64,000 nt of DNA from Clostridia bacterium (GTDB lineage Bacteria > Bacillota > Clostridia > Oscillospirales > Acutalibacteraceae). The stretch lies in assembly GCA_017521425.1 (NCBI GenBank), contig JAFXCQ010000004.1, positions 48,991-112,990 on the forward strand, given 5' to 3'. Below are positions 1 through 8,883 of the stretch, one piece after another. The notes under the pieces were generated by a model, which saw only the letters and a list, made by a program, of their open reading frames with translations, ran no database searches and was not told the origin of the DNA. Positions within the stretch are counted from its first letter, which is position 1; every line of letters begins with the position of its first letter. The translations under genes and the position numbers were made by a program.

Positions 1-2
1 GT

Positions 3-1598
3 TCAAATGGCGGTGTAACCCGTTATGATGAAAATGCCGATAGAAAAGATGATATTGTTATGCATTTCAGCGCAAGACGTGATTTACTCGATAACAAAGT
101 TCTTGCACTTGAGAGCGACGGTAAATATGGCGTATGGGTACTTACTGAAAAAGGTGCTACTCATATTAAAATGGTAAAAATGAGTATGGAAGAAAAAGCA
201 AAGCTTCTTACAGAAGAAACTCATAAATATGTTGACCGCCGTGGTATGACAAGTCAGAAAAAATTAGCGGAGCCGGGTAATGTGAAATCTGCAGTTAATT
301 ATGGCCATTCTGATAACGACGGTTCTTTCACAGTAGGTTTTTCTATTGGTGAACTTTTCCGTTACGCTACTCTAAAAAAAGAATTAGGAGCATACGCAGA
401 AGAAACATTAAAAGCACGTGAATCTGCAACCCGTGCCTGCGAAGCATGTCTTCTCTTAATGTATATTGCAGGTCGTGGTAACGGTTTTGTTGCACGTTCA
501 TATTTAACTACTGCAGAACCTGTTCCGGATGATGGTTTATTCTATAAAAAGAATGGTGAAACTGCCGTTTGCATTTCTACAACTGATTCACAGAATAAAA
601 AATTAGTTGGTAAAGAAATAAAGGCAGATGCACCTATTCCTGAAAGACTTAAAAAGCTTTACACAAGTGAAGGTTTTTCTGATACTGATATTATTTATAA
701 AGGTGACACAAGTAGTGACGAAATAACTCACCATTATATTCATCTTTTAGTTGCTCACGAAATTTTAGGTCGTGAGGACCCTGAACTTGATGCAATTATA
801 AAAGAAGCCGCAGTAAACACTATGAACCATATCATTGATGGTGGTTACGCAATTATTGAAATTGACGGCAACCCTACAACCTGGGCAAAGTGGAATTTAG
901 ATTATTTCAATAGTTATATGGGTTGGGCAGACGCTTGTCTTAATGGTGCTGAACTTTTAATGTACCTTAAAGTTACAATGAGACTTACAGGCGAAAAAGG
1001 CAAGTGGGAAGAAGAATATAATAAACTCCTTTATAAAGATGGTTACAAAGAGTTAGTAACAAAGCATTTTGACAGATTCCATCAAGTTGCTTTAGCGGGT
1101 GGAATTGATGACCGTGAAGAAATTATGTACGGCGACCATATGTTAGCGGTACTTTCTTTCTGGGGGCTTACTACCCTTGAAGAAGACCCTGAATTAAAAG
1201 AAATTTACCGCGAAGGTTTCAGAAGTTGGAGATATTCTCTTATGCCTGAATTTAACCCTGGTTACGATTTCCTTTATTTCCTTTCAGACCCTGACAACGC
1301 AAAACCTGATGAGGAAAGAATCAAAACATGGTTCTACCGTTTTGGTGCAACACGAGTTGCAAGTGGTGTTTCTTTAACCTCAAGAATTGACTACCCGCAA
1401 AAATTATTTATGGGTGACTACAAAGAAACTTCTGCACTTGTTCCTAACGATGAACGTTTCATTGCAAAATATGACCGTGACCCATTAGAATTCAAAAACG
1501 AAGATAGTGGTGGAGCAGGTGTTCTTGAGGGTTGTTACCCCTATACCTTTGCTTACTGGATAGGCAGATATTTCGGATTTATTGCGGAGGAAAAGTAA
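3..1598 (+). CDS. Propeller-end plus alpha-toroid protein of unknown function (5' partial)
   Basis: The frame is open from the first bases, so the gene begins before the window; the internal ATG at 60 is not its start. The first ~45 residues look like the last blade of a beta-propeller (GKYGVWVLTEKGATHIK). The rest is a long helical domain with the block SDNDGSFT...ELFRY and an ITHHYIHLLVAHEIL helix. From memory, this arrangement recurs in proteins annotated 'two-component regulator propeller domain-containing', whose C-terminal half is probably an (alpha/alpha) toroid; no activity is established for them. The stop lies just before a GH38 alpha-mannosidase read in the same direction, with that gene's ribosome site inside this gene's 3' end. 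The pair is therefore probably cotranscribed and a role in glycan breakdown is inferred. No catalytic residue can be named. Confidence 0.75.
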   Translation, partial: SNGGVTRYDENADRKDDIVMHFSARRDLLDNKVLALESDGKYGVWVLTEKGATHIKMVKMSMEEKAKLLTEETHKYVDRRGMTSQKKLAEPGNVKSAVNYGHSDNDGSFTVGFSIGELFRYATLKKELGAYAEETLKARESATRACEACLLLMYIAGRGNGFVARSYLTTAEPVPDDGLFYKKNGETAVCISTTDSQNKKLVGKEIKADAPIPERLKKLYTSEGFSDTDIIYKGDTSSDEITHHYIHLLVAHEILGREDPELDAIIKEAAVNTMNHIIDGGYAIIEIDGNPTTWAKWNLDYFNSYMGWADACLNGAELLMYLKVTMRLTGEKGKWEEEYNKLLYKDGYKELVTKHFDRFHQVALAGGIDDREEIMYGDHMLAVLSFWGLTTLEEDPELKEIYREGFRSWRYSLMPEFNPGYDFLYFLSDPDNAKPDEERIKTWFYRFGATRVASGVSLTSRIDYPQKLFMGDYKETSALVPNDERFIAKYDRDPLEFKNEDSGGAGVLEGCYPYTFAYWIGRYFGFIAEEK

Positions 1599-1599
1599 T

Positions 1600-4071
1600 A
1601 TGGATAAAACAGTAAGACTTATTGGTAATGCACATCTTGACCCAATCTGGCTCTGGCGTTGGCAAGAGGGTTGTGGTGAAGTTTTACAGACATTCAGAAG
1701 TGCATTAGACAGATTAAATGAATATAACGATTTTGTTTTCACCTGTTCTTCAGCTGCTTACTACAAATGGGTAGAAGATATTGACCCGAAAATGTTTGAA
1801 GAAATAAAAACAATGGTGAAAAAAGGCAGATGGGTAATAGTTAATGGTTGGTGGATACAACCTGACTGTAATATGCCAAGTGGTGAAAGTTTTGCCCGTC
1901 AGGCTCTTTACAGTCAACTTTATTACAACGAAAAATTTGGTAAAATCTGCAAAACGGGTTACAATGTTGACTCATTCGGTCATAGTGCATTTTTACCTCA
2001 ATTCCTTAAAAAATCAGGTATGACAGGTTATGTTATGCACCGCCCGGGCACTCACGAAAATAAAGAAATTCCTGAAAATCTTTTCTGGTGGGATAGCGCT
2101 GACGGTTCAAGAATTATGACCTACAGAATTCCTGATGGTTATGGTGCGCACGGCAAAAATGCTCTTGACAGTAAAATGGAAGATATGGAAAAAAGAGCAA
2201 ACGAAACAGGTCACGGAATGATGCTCTTTTATGGTGTAGGTAACCACGGTGGCGGTCCTACAAAAGGTGATATTGAATATTTAAAAGCGAATTTAAAACG
2301 CGAAGGATATAACGACCTCGAATTCAGTTCACCTGATGATTTCTTTGAAGAATTGATGACTCAACCTCTTGATTTACCAAATTGGGGTGATGAATTACAG
2401 CATCACGCAAGCGGTTGTTATAGTGCTACTTCACTTGTTAAAGAGTTGAACAGAAAATCTGAAAATCTTTTGGCTGCTGCTGAAAAGTGGGACACAATTT
2501 CTTCGATTGTTGTTGATTCAAAAGCAGAAACAAAAGAATTCAGAGATGCCTGGAGAGAAGTTTGCTTTAACCAGTTCCACGATATTTTATGTGGTTGCTC
2601 AATAAGAGAAGCATACGAAGATGTTAAAGCAAGTGAGGGCTATGCACAGAATATAGCTTCGAAATCTTATAACAACGCAGTTTTAAGAATTGCAAGAAAA
2701 ATTGACACCTGGATTGATGGTGTTGACAAAGCAGTTTTATTGGAAAATACAAGCAATCAACAGGCTTTAGACAATGATTTCCCACGTCCTGTTATTGTTT
2801 TTAACCCACATTCTTATGACATTGAAATTCCTGTAAGAGTTCATCATCCGTCAAAAAAAGTAAAAGACACTGATGGTAACGAAGTTTTATTCCAGAATGT
2901 AAGAGCATCACGCTCTAATGATAATCATTTAGACACATTGTTTATGGCAAAAGTAAAATCATTAGGCTATGCTACATACTGGTTAGAAAGAGACAGCGAA
3001 GCAAAAGCAGAAAAAGAAATTTCTGTAGAACAGAATTTCTTTATGGAAAACGAATATATTATGGTTGTTTTCGATAAAGAAACAGGTTACATTAAAAATC
3101 TTGTTTCTAAAGAAACCGGTGTTGAATTCGCAAGTGATAACTTCGTTGCAATTCCAACTGTTATAAACGATTCTGAAACAGATACCTGGGCACACAACGT
3201 GTTTAAATTCCACGATGTAAAAGGCTTTATGGAATTAGAGTCTATAAAAAGAATTGAAGATGGTGCTTTGCGTAGCGTAATCCGTACTGTTCACAAATTC
3301 AATGACTCTTACTTAACACAGGATTTTATTCTCGCAAAGGGTCAGCAAACTTTAAGAGTAGATTGTAAAGCAATGTGGCAGGAAAAATTTTCTATTCTTA
3401 AAATGTCTTTTGCAGTTGGTGGCGAAGAAGAAATTTCTACTTACGAAGTTCCCGGTGGATTTATTAAAAGACCTTGCAACGGTGAAGAAGAACCTGCACT
3501 TAACTGGGCAGATTTAACCGTTACTAAAAATGGCAAACGAGCTGGTATTTCTATTATAAGTGACTCAAAATACAGTTACGATTGTCCGGGTACTGAATTA
3601 AGACTTACAGCATTAAGAAATGTTATTTTTGCAGACCATTATTCAGACCGTCCTGAAGCAAATTTTGACTTTACCGATGAAGGTTTAAACAGATTTTCTT
3701 ACGGAATTTATCTTCATAGCGGTGAGGCTACTGAGAGCGATGTTATGAAAGAAGCTCATATTTTCAATAACAACGTTGTAGCAGTACCTGAAAGTTACCA
3801 CAAGGGCGAACTTGATGCAGTTGATTCATTTATGTACACAGATTGTGATAACGTGGAAATTACTGCACTCAAACGTTGTGAAGATGGTAGCGGTGATTTA
3901 ATAATCCGTCTTTACGAAACAAAGGGTATTGACTCTACAAGAGGAATGCTTATGTCAAAGCTCTTTGATAACGGATTCTGGTTTGACATTACAAAACATG
4001 AAGTTAAAACTTTCCGTGTGCGCAGAGATTTAACAGTATTAGAAACAAACTTCCTTGAGGGAATAGTATAA
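1600..4071 (+). CDS. Glycoside hydrolase family 38 alpha-mannosidase
   Basis: Predicted to remove alpha-linked mannose from N-glycan or mannan oligosaccharides, probably in the cytoplasm since no signal peptide is visible. The N-terminus carries the GH38 zinc motif NAHLDPIWLWRW (His12, Asp14). The nucleophile block is NVDSFGHSAFLPQ with Asp124, and a later HHASGCYSA supplies the fourth metal ligand. The C-terminal half has the all-beta character expected of the family, and the length (823 aa) is usual. A TTG at 1582 would add six residues, but GGAGG at 1586-1590 sits nine bases before ATG 1600, so ATG 1600 is preferred. The gene follows the propeller/toroid protein directly and is closed by a clear terminator. 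Family confidence is high; linkage preference cannot be read from sequence. Confidence 0.93.
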   Translation: MDKTVRLIGNAHLDPIWLWRWQEGCGEVLQTFRSALDRLNEYNDFVFTCSSAAYYKWVEDIDPKMFEEIKTMVKKGRWVIVNGWWIQPDCNMPSGESFARQALYSQLYYNEKFGKICKTGYNVDSFGHSAFLPQFLKKSGMTGYVMHRPGTHENKEIPENLFWWDSADGSRIMTYRIPDGYGAHGKNALDSKMEDMEKRANETGHGMMLFYGVGNHGGGPTKGDIEYLKANLKREGYNDLEFSSPDDFFEELMTQPLDLPNWGDELQHHASGCYSATSLVKELNRKSENLLAAAEKWDTISSIVVDSKAETKEFRDAWREVCFNQFHDILCGCSIREAYEDVKASEGYAQNIASKSYNNAVLRIARKIDTWIDGVDKAVLLENTSNQQALDNDFPRPVIVFNPHSYDIEIPVRVHHPSKKVKDTDGNEVLFQNVRASRSNDNHLDTLFMAKVKSLGYATYWLERDSEAKAEKEISVEQNFFMENEYIMVVFDKETGYIKNLVSKETGVEFASDNFVAIPTVINDSETDTWAHNVFKFHDVKGFMELESIKRIEDGALRSVIRTVHKFNDSYLTQDFILAKGQQTLRVDCKAMWQEKFSILKMSFAVGGEEEISTYEVPGGFIKRPCNGEEEPALNWADLTVTKNGKRAGISIISDSKYSYDCPGTELRLTALRNVIFADHYSDRPEANFDFTDEGLNRFSYGIYLHSGEATESDVMKEAHIFNNNVVAVPESYHKGELDAVDSFMYTDCDNVEITALKRCEDGSGDLIIRLYETKGIDSTRGMLMSKLFDNGFWFDITKHEVKTFRVRRDLTVLETNFLEGIV

Positions 4072-4079
4072 CAAAAAAT

Positions 4080-4106
4080 GGTGGTCAGAAGGCCACCGTT
4101 TTTTGT
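4080..4106 (+). terminator. Rho-independent terminator after the mannosidase
   Basis: A GGTGGTC / GGCCACC stem with an AGAA-type loop is followed by TTTTTTG and preceded by an A run, nine bases after the mannosidase stop. Confidence 0.88.
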
Positions 4107-4215
4107 TATAATTAAAAATTAAAAATTTCGGGGCAAAGCCGATTATAATTATTTGTGAATAAAATTAAATTAGTTCTATCATTTTCGGTTTGCGTAGGGT
4201 GAAAGGAATTGTGAA
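4107..4215. repeat. Truncated nested-palindrome intergenic repeat with MITE end scar
   Basis: AT-rich arm (aattaaaaattaaaaatt), the block cggggcaaagccg-attataatt and the left hairpin arm agttctatcatttt match the complete copy at 41637-41833. The right hairpin arm is missing. Instead TAGGGTGAAAGGAATT begins at 4195, identical to the left end of the MITE copy at 43679. The likely history is a MITE insertion followed by deletion of most of it. Confidence 0.6.
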
Positions 4216-4221
4216 TTGAAT

Positions 4222-4399
4222 AAGAAAAATAGCAAAAATTTAGTCAACCACAAGAAAAAAATGTTTTTTTAAGTAAAAACTGCTCTTTTTCCGTAATTTT
4301 TCGGGAGGTTGACTAAATTTTTAGCCCATTTTTGACAAGTACTTAACTTGACAATACAAAAGGTAGATGATATAATCAAAAAGAACACTAAATGTTGTT
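4222..4399 (+). promoter_or_regulatory. CRISPR leader-like region with consensus promoter (left copy)
   Basis: About 180 bases precede the first repeat and recur almost unchanged, in inverted orientation, at 15263-15445. The region contains a large inverted repeat with ends tttagtcaacc and ggttgactaaa, then a perfect sigma-A promoter: TTGACA at 4348-4353, 17 bases, TATAAT at 4371-4376. A short palindrome AGAACA...TGTTCT touches the first repeat. Position, promoter direction and duplication beside a second array fit a CRISPR leader. No cas genes are nearby. Confidence 0.6.
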
Positions 4400-4620
4400 C
4401 TACCTTACCCCTTATAGGGGATTGATACTTTTCACAAAGTATTTTATAATTAGTACTTGACAAATAAAATCTACCTTACCCCTTATAGGGGATTGAAACC
4501 TTTTCTCGCCTCTTTATGATTTTCAAGAAGAGTAACCTACCTTACCCCTTTTAGGTGATTGAAACAATTTAGCAAGCCAGAAATCGGTTGGATATTCGAC
4601 TACCTTACCCCTCATAGCGG
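4400..4620 (+). CRISPR. Short CRISPR-like array, left copy (3 full repeats plus degenerate ones)
   Basis: Repeats of 29 bases lie at 4400-4428, 4471-4499 and 4537-4565. Each begins CTACCTTACCCC, has a CCCC-TTATA-GGGG style hairpin core and ends ATTGAAAC (ATTGATAC in the first), the usual 5' handle of type I/III crRNAs. Spacers are 42, 37 and 34 bases and unlike each other. A fourth repeat (4600-4620) loses its end after the hairpin, and further broken cores occur at 4750-4770 and near 4880. No cas gene occurs in the window, so this would be a solitary, decaying array served in trans or a relic. The small number of repeats is the main doubt. Confidence 0.6.
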
Positions 4621-4933
4621 ACAGTGGTGCTTCGCACCAGTGAAGAAGTAAGAGTGAATAGTGAAGAGGTAATTTGTGTTGGTTAGTATTCACTTCTAAC
4701 CTCACGCGAAGCAAACTGATTTCTGATCCCTGACAACTGACAACTGAAATTACCTTACCCCTTATAGGGGAAAATACGCTTACGCGTTAATGAATAATGA
4801 AGTCGCTTCGCTGATGAATGATGAATAATGAATAATTCCCTTGCAACTTGCATACTTGTAACTTGCAACTAATTCTGCATCCCCTTTTAGCGGACAGTGG
4901 TGCTTTGCACTAAAAGAAAATTAAATACCAATA
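4621..4933. repeat. Mosaic of short dispersed repeats invading the left array
   Basis: After the fourth repeat the DNA is a patchwork: acagtggtgc / gcaccag, acctcacgcgaagcaaactg, cctgacaactgacaactg, a repeat core at 4750-4770, aatacgcttacgcgttaatg, tgaataatgaataatg and cttgcaacttgcatacttg words. The same words, inverted and in the same order, fill 14750-15187 in the right array. No coding capacity is supported. Confidence 0.6.
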
Positions 4934-4998
4934 AAAAACTACATTCTATCATTTTAGATTTATAGCTCTTTAAATGAAAGAATGTAGTCTTTTTTATT
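4934..4998. repeat. Nested-palindrome hairpin repeat (copy at 4.95 kb)
   Basis: Arms actacattctatcattt and aaatgaaagaatgtagt pair over about 16 bases and are followed by a T run, so the hairpin can end transcription on the plus strand and, from its A-rich left side, on the minus strand. Downstream, the cggaaggcttcgccttgatt block appears inverted at about 5012-5033. Confidence 0.65.
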
Positions 4999-5151
4999 CA
5001 TATTTAATTATAATCAAGGCGAAGCCTTCCGAAATTCTCAATTTTCAATTTTCAATTTTCAATTCTTTTAATTATCCAATCCCTTGTCGCATAACTCATT
5101 ATTTGTTTTTCAAATTAACTAAATTGTTCACATTTACGCAACAATTGACCC

Positions 5152-5180
5152 TTGTATTGTCGGTTATTTTCTGCTATAAT
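5152..5180 (+). promoter_or_regulatory. Promoter candidate for the acyl-CoA synthetase
   Basis: TTGTAT, 17 bases, TATAAT, about 105 bases before the ATG at 5286. The -10 is perfect and the -35 poor. The leader contains a small gagta/tactc hairpin and GGAG before the start. Confidence 0.45.
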
Positions 5181-5285
5181 TTTTATGTGTGTGACTTTAT
5201 GTGAGACTGTTGAAAATCTCTTTTAAATCAACGCTCCAAGTGAGTATTTACTCATTTTGTAAGTCCGCCGGATTGGAGAAAAACT

Positions 5286-7037
5286 ATGGGCATAATCCAC
5301 TATGAAACAAGGCATGTTAATAACTTCAAAGAAGTCCTTGAATCAAGTGCTCGTCTCTTCCCTGCTCGTCCTGCTTTCAAAATTCGTGAAAAAGACGGCA
5401 GTATTTCTGAGATGAAATATCCAAAGCTTTTACAAATAGTAAATGCGGTTGGTACAGCACTTTGTTCTTTAGGACTCAAAGCAAAAAATATAGCAGTTAT
5501 GGGTAAAAACTCTCATAAATGGTGTATTGCTTACTTCGGTATTACAAATGGTACCGGTGTTGTGGTTCCTGTTGACAAAGAACTCATGGCAGAAGATGTT
5601 TTAAATATCTTAACTGTTTCTGATTCTAAAGCTATGTTCGTAGATGACAAATCTTACGAAAAACTTCAGGAAATCAAAGATCGTCTTCCAAAAGATTTTA
5701 CTTTCATAGGCCTTGATGAAATTGAGGGTCTTCAGAATATTGACGACCTCGTAAAACTTGGTGAAGAACTTTTAGAGAAAGGAGACAGAACTTTCCTTGA
5801 TGCAGAAGTTGACAGTGATGGTTTAGGCTCATTGCTATTTACTTCCGGTACAACGGGAATGGCAAAGGGCGTAATGCTTTCACAAAGAAATATTGTTGAA
5901 GACATTATGGCTGTTAAAAAGGTTGTTAAAATTACACCTGATGACACAATTCTTTCTGTTCTTCCGCTTCACCACACTTACGAAAGTTCACTCTGCTTTG
6001 TACAGTTAATGTACACAGGCGGTTGTTACTGTTTCTGCGAAGGTCTTCGTTATATCACCCGTGATATGCAGGACTATCAACCTACAATTTTCGTTACTGT
6101 TCCTTTAATGCTTGAAAAAATGCACGCAAAAATTCTTAAAAAGGTTCACGAGAAAAAGGTTGGTAAATTTGCACTTACTTTAGGTAAAATGGTTCAGGAC
6201 GGTTTCGTTTCTAACCTTATGGAAAAAATCTTTGCTGAAGTAAAAAAGACATTCGGCGGTAAATTAAGACTTATTATTGTAGGTGCTGCGGCACTCAATC
6301 CTGAAGTTGCAAAAGACTTTAAAACATTTGGTATTCCTACATATATTGGTTACGGTCTTACAGAATGTGCTCCGCTCGTTATTGGTAACAACGACCATCT
6401 TATGCTTCCTGACTCAGTTGGTGTTCCGCTTCCTGGTGTTGAAGCAAAAATTCACGACCCTGATGACAACGGTGTTGGTGAAATCTGGGTTAAAGGTCCT
6501 ATGGTTATGAAAGGTTATTATAAAGATGAAGCTGCAACAAAAGCAGTTCTCACAGAAGATGGCTGGTTCAGAACCGGTGATATGGGTACAGTTGATGAAA
6601 ATAACTGTTACAGAATTGTTGGTAGATGTAAAAATGTTATCGTTACTAAAAACGGTAAAAACATTTACCCGGAAGAAGTTGAATATCATCTTAACAATCA
6701 CCCATTCGTTTCAGAATGTATTGTATTTGGTGCAGATTGTGACGAAGCAGAAGAAGGAACACAGGTTGTTGCTAAAATCTTCCCTGACATTCAGGCAATA
6801 ACTGCAAAATTAAAAGATAAACAAGCACCAAGTAAAGAAGAACTTCAGGCAATTATTGGTGATGTAATTAAAGAGGTAAACAAAAAACTTCCTAAATACA
6901 AAAACATCCGTGACTTCGATATCCGTGACATTGAATTTGTTAAAACTACAACAGCAAAAATCAAACGTCAGGCAAATTTAGAAGAGGATAACAAAACTAC
7001 TGAAACAACAGAAACAGTAGAAACAACACAAGAATAA
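5286..7037 (+). CDS. AMP-dependent long-chain acyl-CoA synthetase
   Basis: Activates a carboxylic acid, most likely a fatty acid, to an acyl-adenylate and then acyl-CoA in the cytosol. The ATP/P-loop signature FTSGTTGMAKGVMLSQ is near residue 185, the adenylate-binding block GYGLTECAP near 360, and the C-terminal hinge and catalytic lysine region GRCKNVIVTKNGKNIYPEE near 450. The length (583 aa) fits the bacterial FadD15/FAA1-like group. The tail is threonine/glutamate rich (TTETTETVETTQE) and probably disordered. GGAG seven bases before ATG 5286 supports the start. The next gene, a lipoprotein, begins 21 bases after the stop, so the two are likely cotranscribed. Chain-length preference cannot be deduced. 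Confidence 0.9.
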   Translation: MGIIHYETRHVNNFKEVLESSARLFPARPAFKIREKDGSISEMKYPKLLQIVNAVGTALCSLGLKAKNIAVMGKNSHKWCIAYFGITNGTGVVVPVDKELMAEDVLNILTVSDSKAMFVDDKSYEKLQEIKDRLPKDFTFIGLDEIEGLQNIDDLVKLGEELLEKGDRTFLDAEVDSDGLGSLLFTSGTTGMAKGVMLSQRNIVEDIMAVKKVVKITPDDTILSVLPLHHTYESSLCFVQLMYTGGCYCFCEGLRYITRDMQDYQPTIFVTVPLMLEKMHAKILKKVHEKKVGKFALTLGKMVQDGFVSNLMEKIFAEVKKTFGGKLRLIIVGAAALNPEVAKDFKTFGIPTYIGYGLTECAPLVIGNNDHLMLPDSVGVPLPGVEAKIHDPDDNGVGEIWVKGPMVMKGYYKDEAATKAVLTEDGWFRTGDMGTVDENNCYRIVGRCKNVIVTKNGKNIYPEEVEYHLNNHPFVSECIVFGADCDEAEEGTQVVAKIFPDIQAITAKLKDKQAPSKEELQAIIGDVIKEVNKKLPKYKNIRDFDIRDIEFVKTTTAKIKRQANLEEDNKTTETTETVETTQE

Positions 7038-7058
7038 TTTTGAAAGGTCCGAAGAAGT

Positions 7059-8063
7059 ATGAAAAAAGCAGTTTTAAGTAATTTAAAAAGAAAGATTTCT
7101 TTTGTCTTAATTATTGCTGTTTTAGCTTCTTCGGGCATTTTTTCTTCTTGTGCAAATATAGTGCCTGTTTCTTCTGCACTCACCTTAAATGGTGTAGCAA
7201 TCAGCAACGATGTTTTTACCTATTTTACAGATGTTGCTATGACAGAGCTTGGCACTAACGCAGATGAAAACTCAATTTTTACAAAAGCAATCGGTTTAAC
7301 CGAAACATATTTTAAAACAAACTCGTTAGTTAAAAAACGTGGTGTTACTCTTTCTACTGCAAATAAAGCGGCAGTATCAGAAAAAGTAAACGCATACTGG
7401 GGTATATACGGAGAATATTACACTTCAATCGGTGTTTCAAAAGAAACTCTTACAAAAGTATTCACCGCCGAGGCTTACAGAAATCAGTTACTCGTTCACT
7501 TTTATGGCGAGGGTGGTGAAGAAGAAATAAGCACCGCTACAATGTATGCTTATTTCAAAATGCATTACATAGTCTTTCAGGCTATAAACGGTTACTTTAC
7601 TTATATGGATGACAACGGTAACACAGTTGTTCACACTCCAAACGAAATAGAAGAAATAGTTATTAAATTTCAGAATATGGCATCGCTTGTAAATGCCAAC
7701 GAAAAAACAATGGAAGAAGCGGCAGACTTTTTAGCGGCTTCCGGTTACTCAAGCTCTGTTGTTACATTAGTTTTAAGCAAGGATGACACATCGTATCCGC
7801 CAGGATTTTTTGAAAAGGTAAAAGCAACAAAATCAAGAGTTGCTACTGTTATTGGTACGAATGAATATATCTTTTTAGTGTTACGCGGTGACGCGGGTGT
7901 AACATCAGATTATTACTTAGAAAAAAGAGAAGATATTTTAAAAGCCCTTGTTGGCGATAAAATTGACATTAAAATAAATGATTCATTAGAAATTCAGAAC
8001 GAATTGGACGAAAAGGTTTCAGATAGCATTTTAGCTTTATTGAAACAGGAAAAGGCGGCTTAG
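7059..8063 (+). CDS. Predicted lipoprotein, degenerate SurA/PrsA-like foldase
   Basis: The N-terminus is basic (MKKAVLSNLKRK), then hydrophobic (FVLIIAVLASSGIF), then SSC, which reads as a lipoprotein signal with Cys near residue 31. The mature part is helical, with an 'ALTLNGVAISNDVF' opening and a mid-protein segment MYAYFKMHYIVFQ resembling the linker before the parvulin domain of PrsA/SurA. The parvulin motifs themselves are not recognisable, so isomerase activity is doubtful and a chaperone-like role outside the membrane is inferred. The stop codon TAG is made from the TA target site plus the first base of a MITE at 8063, so the native C-terminus may have been longer. Confidence 0.6.
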   Translation: MKKAVLSNLKRKISFVLIIAVLASSGIFSSCANIVPVSSALTLNGVAISNDVFTYFTDVAMTELGTNADENSIFTKAIGLTETYFKTNSLVKKRGVTLSTANKAAVSEKVNAYWGIYGEYYTSIGVSKETLTKVFTAEAYRNQLLVHFYGEGGEEEISTATMYAYFKMHYIVFQAINGYFTYMDDNGNTVVHTPNEIEEIVIKFQNMASLVNANEKTMEEAADFLAASGYSSSVVTLVLSKDDTSYPPGFFEKVKATKSRVATVIGTNEYIFLVLRGDAGVTSDYYLEKREDILKALVGDKIDIKINDSLEIQNELDEKVSDSILALLKQEKAA

Positions 8064-8329
8064 GGTGAAATGAGTTATCCGAACCTGCCTAAAAGCGAGT
8101 CTTTTTAAGTCTTTGCGGCGTTTCGGTCTTGCAAGGCAAAAGCCTACCTTCACCCTCAACACCAAAAATCCAATAAAAATCCTTCGCTTTTAGGTCGAAG
8201 ATTTTTTACAGAACAGATTTTTGGTCATTCAAGGCAAAAACGAAGCAAATCCTTTGCGGATTTGCGAGTATTATAACGAGGAAGGAGCGGAAATCCGTCT
8301 GTAAAAAACACGGTTCGGATAATTCACCC
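8063..8329 (+). mobile_element. TA-flanked MITE, copy 1 (267 bp)
   Basis: It begins GGGTGAAATGAGTTATCC and ends with GGTTCGGATAA-TTCACCC, imperfect terminal inverted repeats of about 22 bases, with TA on each side (8061-8062, 8330-8331). It shares its whole length with 55139-55410 (same orientation) and 43681-43937 (opposite). It contains no ORF of note. TA duplication and terminal repeats fit a non-autonomous IS630/Tc1-mariner-type element; no transposase is in the window. It supplies the last base of the upstream stop codon and ends four bases before the next ATG. Confidence 0.85.
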
Positions 8330-8333
8330 TAAT

Positions 8334-8876
8334 ATGAATGAGATAATAAAAAATATAATGACGCGTCAGACTATAAGAGAATATACAAGTGAACAAGTCC
8401 CTATGGAACTTTTAAATGTAGTTTTAGATGCGGCAATAAGAGCGCCAAGTGGCAGAAACACTCAGCCTTGTCACTTGAGAGTTTTAAGAAATAAAGAAAT
8501 GCTTGACGAAATGAACACGGATTTCAAAAACATTGTCGGTTGGGATACCCCAGCATACACCGGTTGGGATATTCGTCCTGTTTATCACAACGCACCGACA
8601 TTCATTTTTATTTTTGCAAAAGATAAAAGTGATATGGCGGCAGGTCTAATGGCAGAAAATATAGCCCTCGCGGCAAAAGCTTTAGGTCTTGGCAGTTGTA
8701 TGGTCGGCTCAATTGGTGGTCTTTTTGATGATGAAGAAGGCTCTAAAAAATGGAAAAAAATTCTTGAAATACCTGAAGACTGGTGCTTCTTACTCGGTAT
8801 GACTTTAGGCTACCCGAATGAAGAGCCACCAATGAAAGAACGCGAAGACGGACACATTAAAATTATCGGAGAATGA
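8334..8876 (+). CDS. Nitroreductase-family FMN protein
   Basis: A 180-residue protein of the nitroreductase fold, probably a homodimeric FMN-dependent NAD(P)H oxidoreductase; the physiological substrate is unknown. The flavin phosphate block TRQTIREYTSEQV is at residues 10-22, RAPSGRNTQPCHLRV near 44-58 and the C-terminal GLGSCMVGSIGG near 120. The ATG follows a MITE end by four bases and no Shine-Dalgarno sequence is visible, so its original promoter and ribosome site seem to have been displaced. ATG 8355 (MTRQT) is another possible start but has no better site. mnmG starts seven bases after the stop. Confidence 0.85.
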   Translation: MNEIIKNIMTRQTIREYTSEQVPMELLNVVLDAAIRAPSGRNTQPCHLRVLRNKEMLDEMNTDFKNIVGWDTPAYTGWDIRPVYHNAPTFIFIFAKDKSDMAAGLMAENIALAAKALGLGSCMVGSIGGLFDDEEGSKKWKKILEIPEDWCFLLGMTLGYPNEEPPMKEREDGHIKIIGE

Positions 8877-8883
8877 TTGGTTT

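Noticed and set aside
60..62. ATG 60 as the start of the first gene
   Set aside because: The frame is open upstream to the window edge and the encoded residues continue a propeller blade.
1582..1599. TTG 1582 as mannosidase start
   Set aside because: It would place the GGAGG ribosome site inside the coding region; ATG 1600 is correctly spaced from it.
4269..4714. Two minus-strand open frames across the left leader and array
   Set aside because: Their codons are the CRISPR-like repeats read backwards (RGKVEQ, RGKVVEY); they have no ribosome site.
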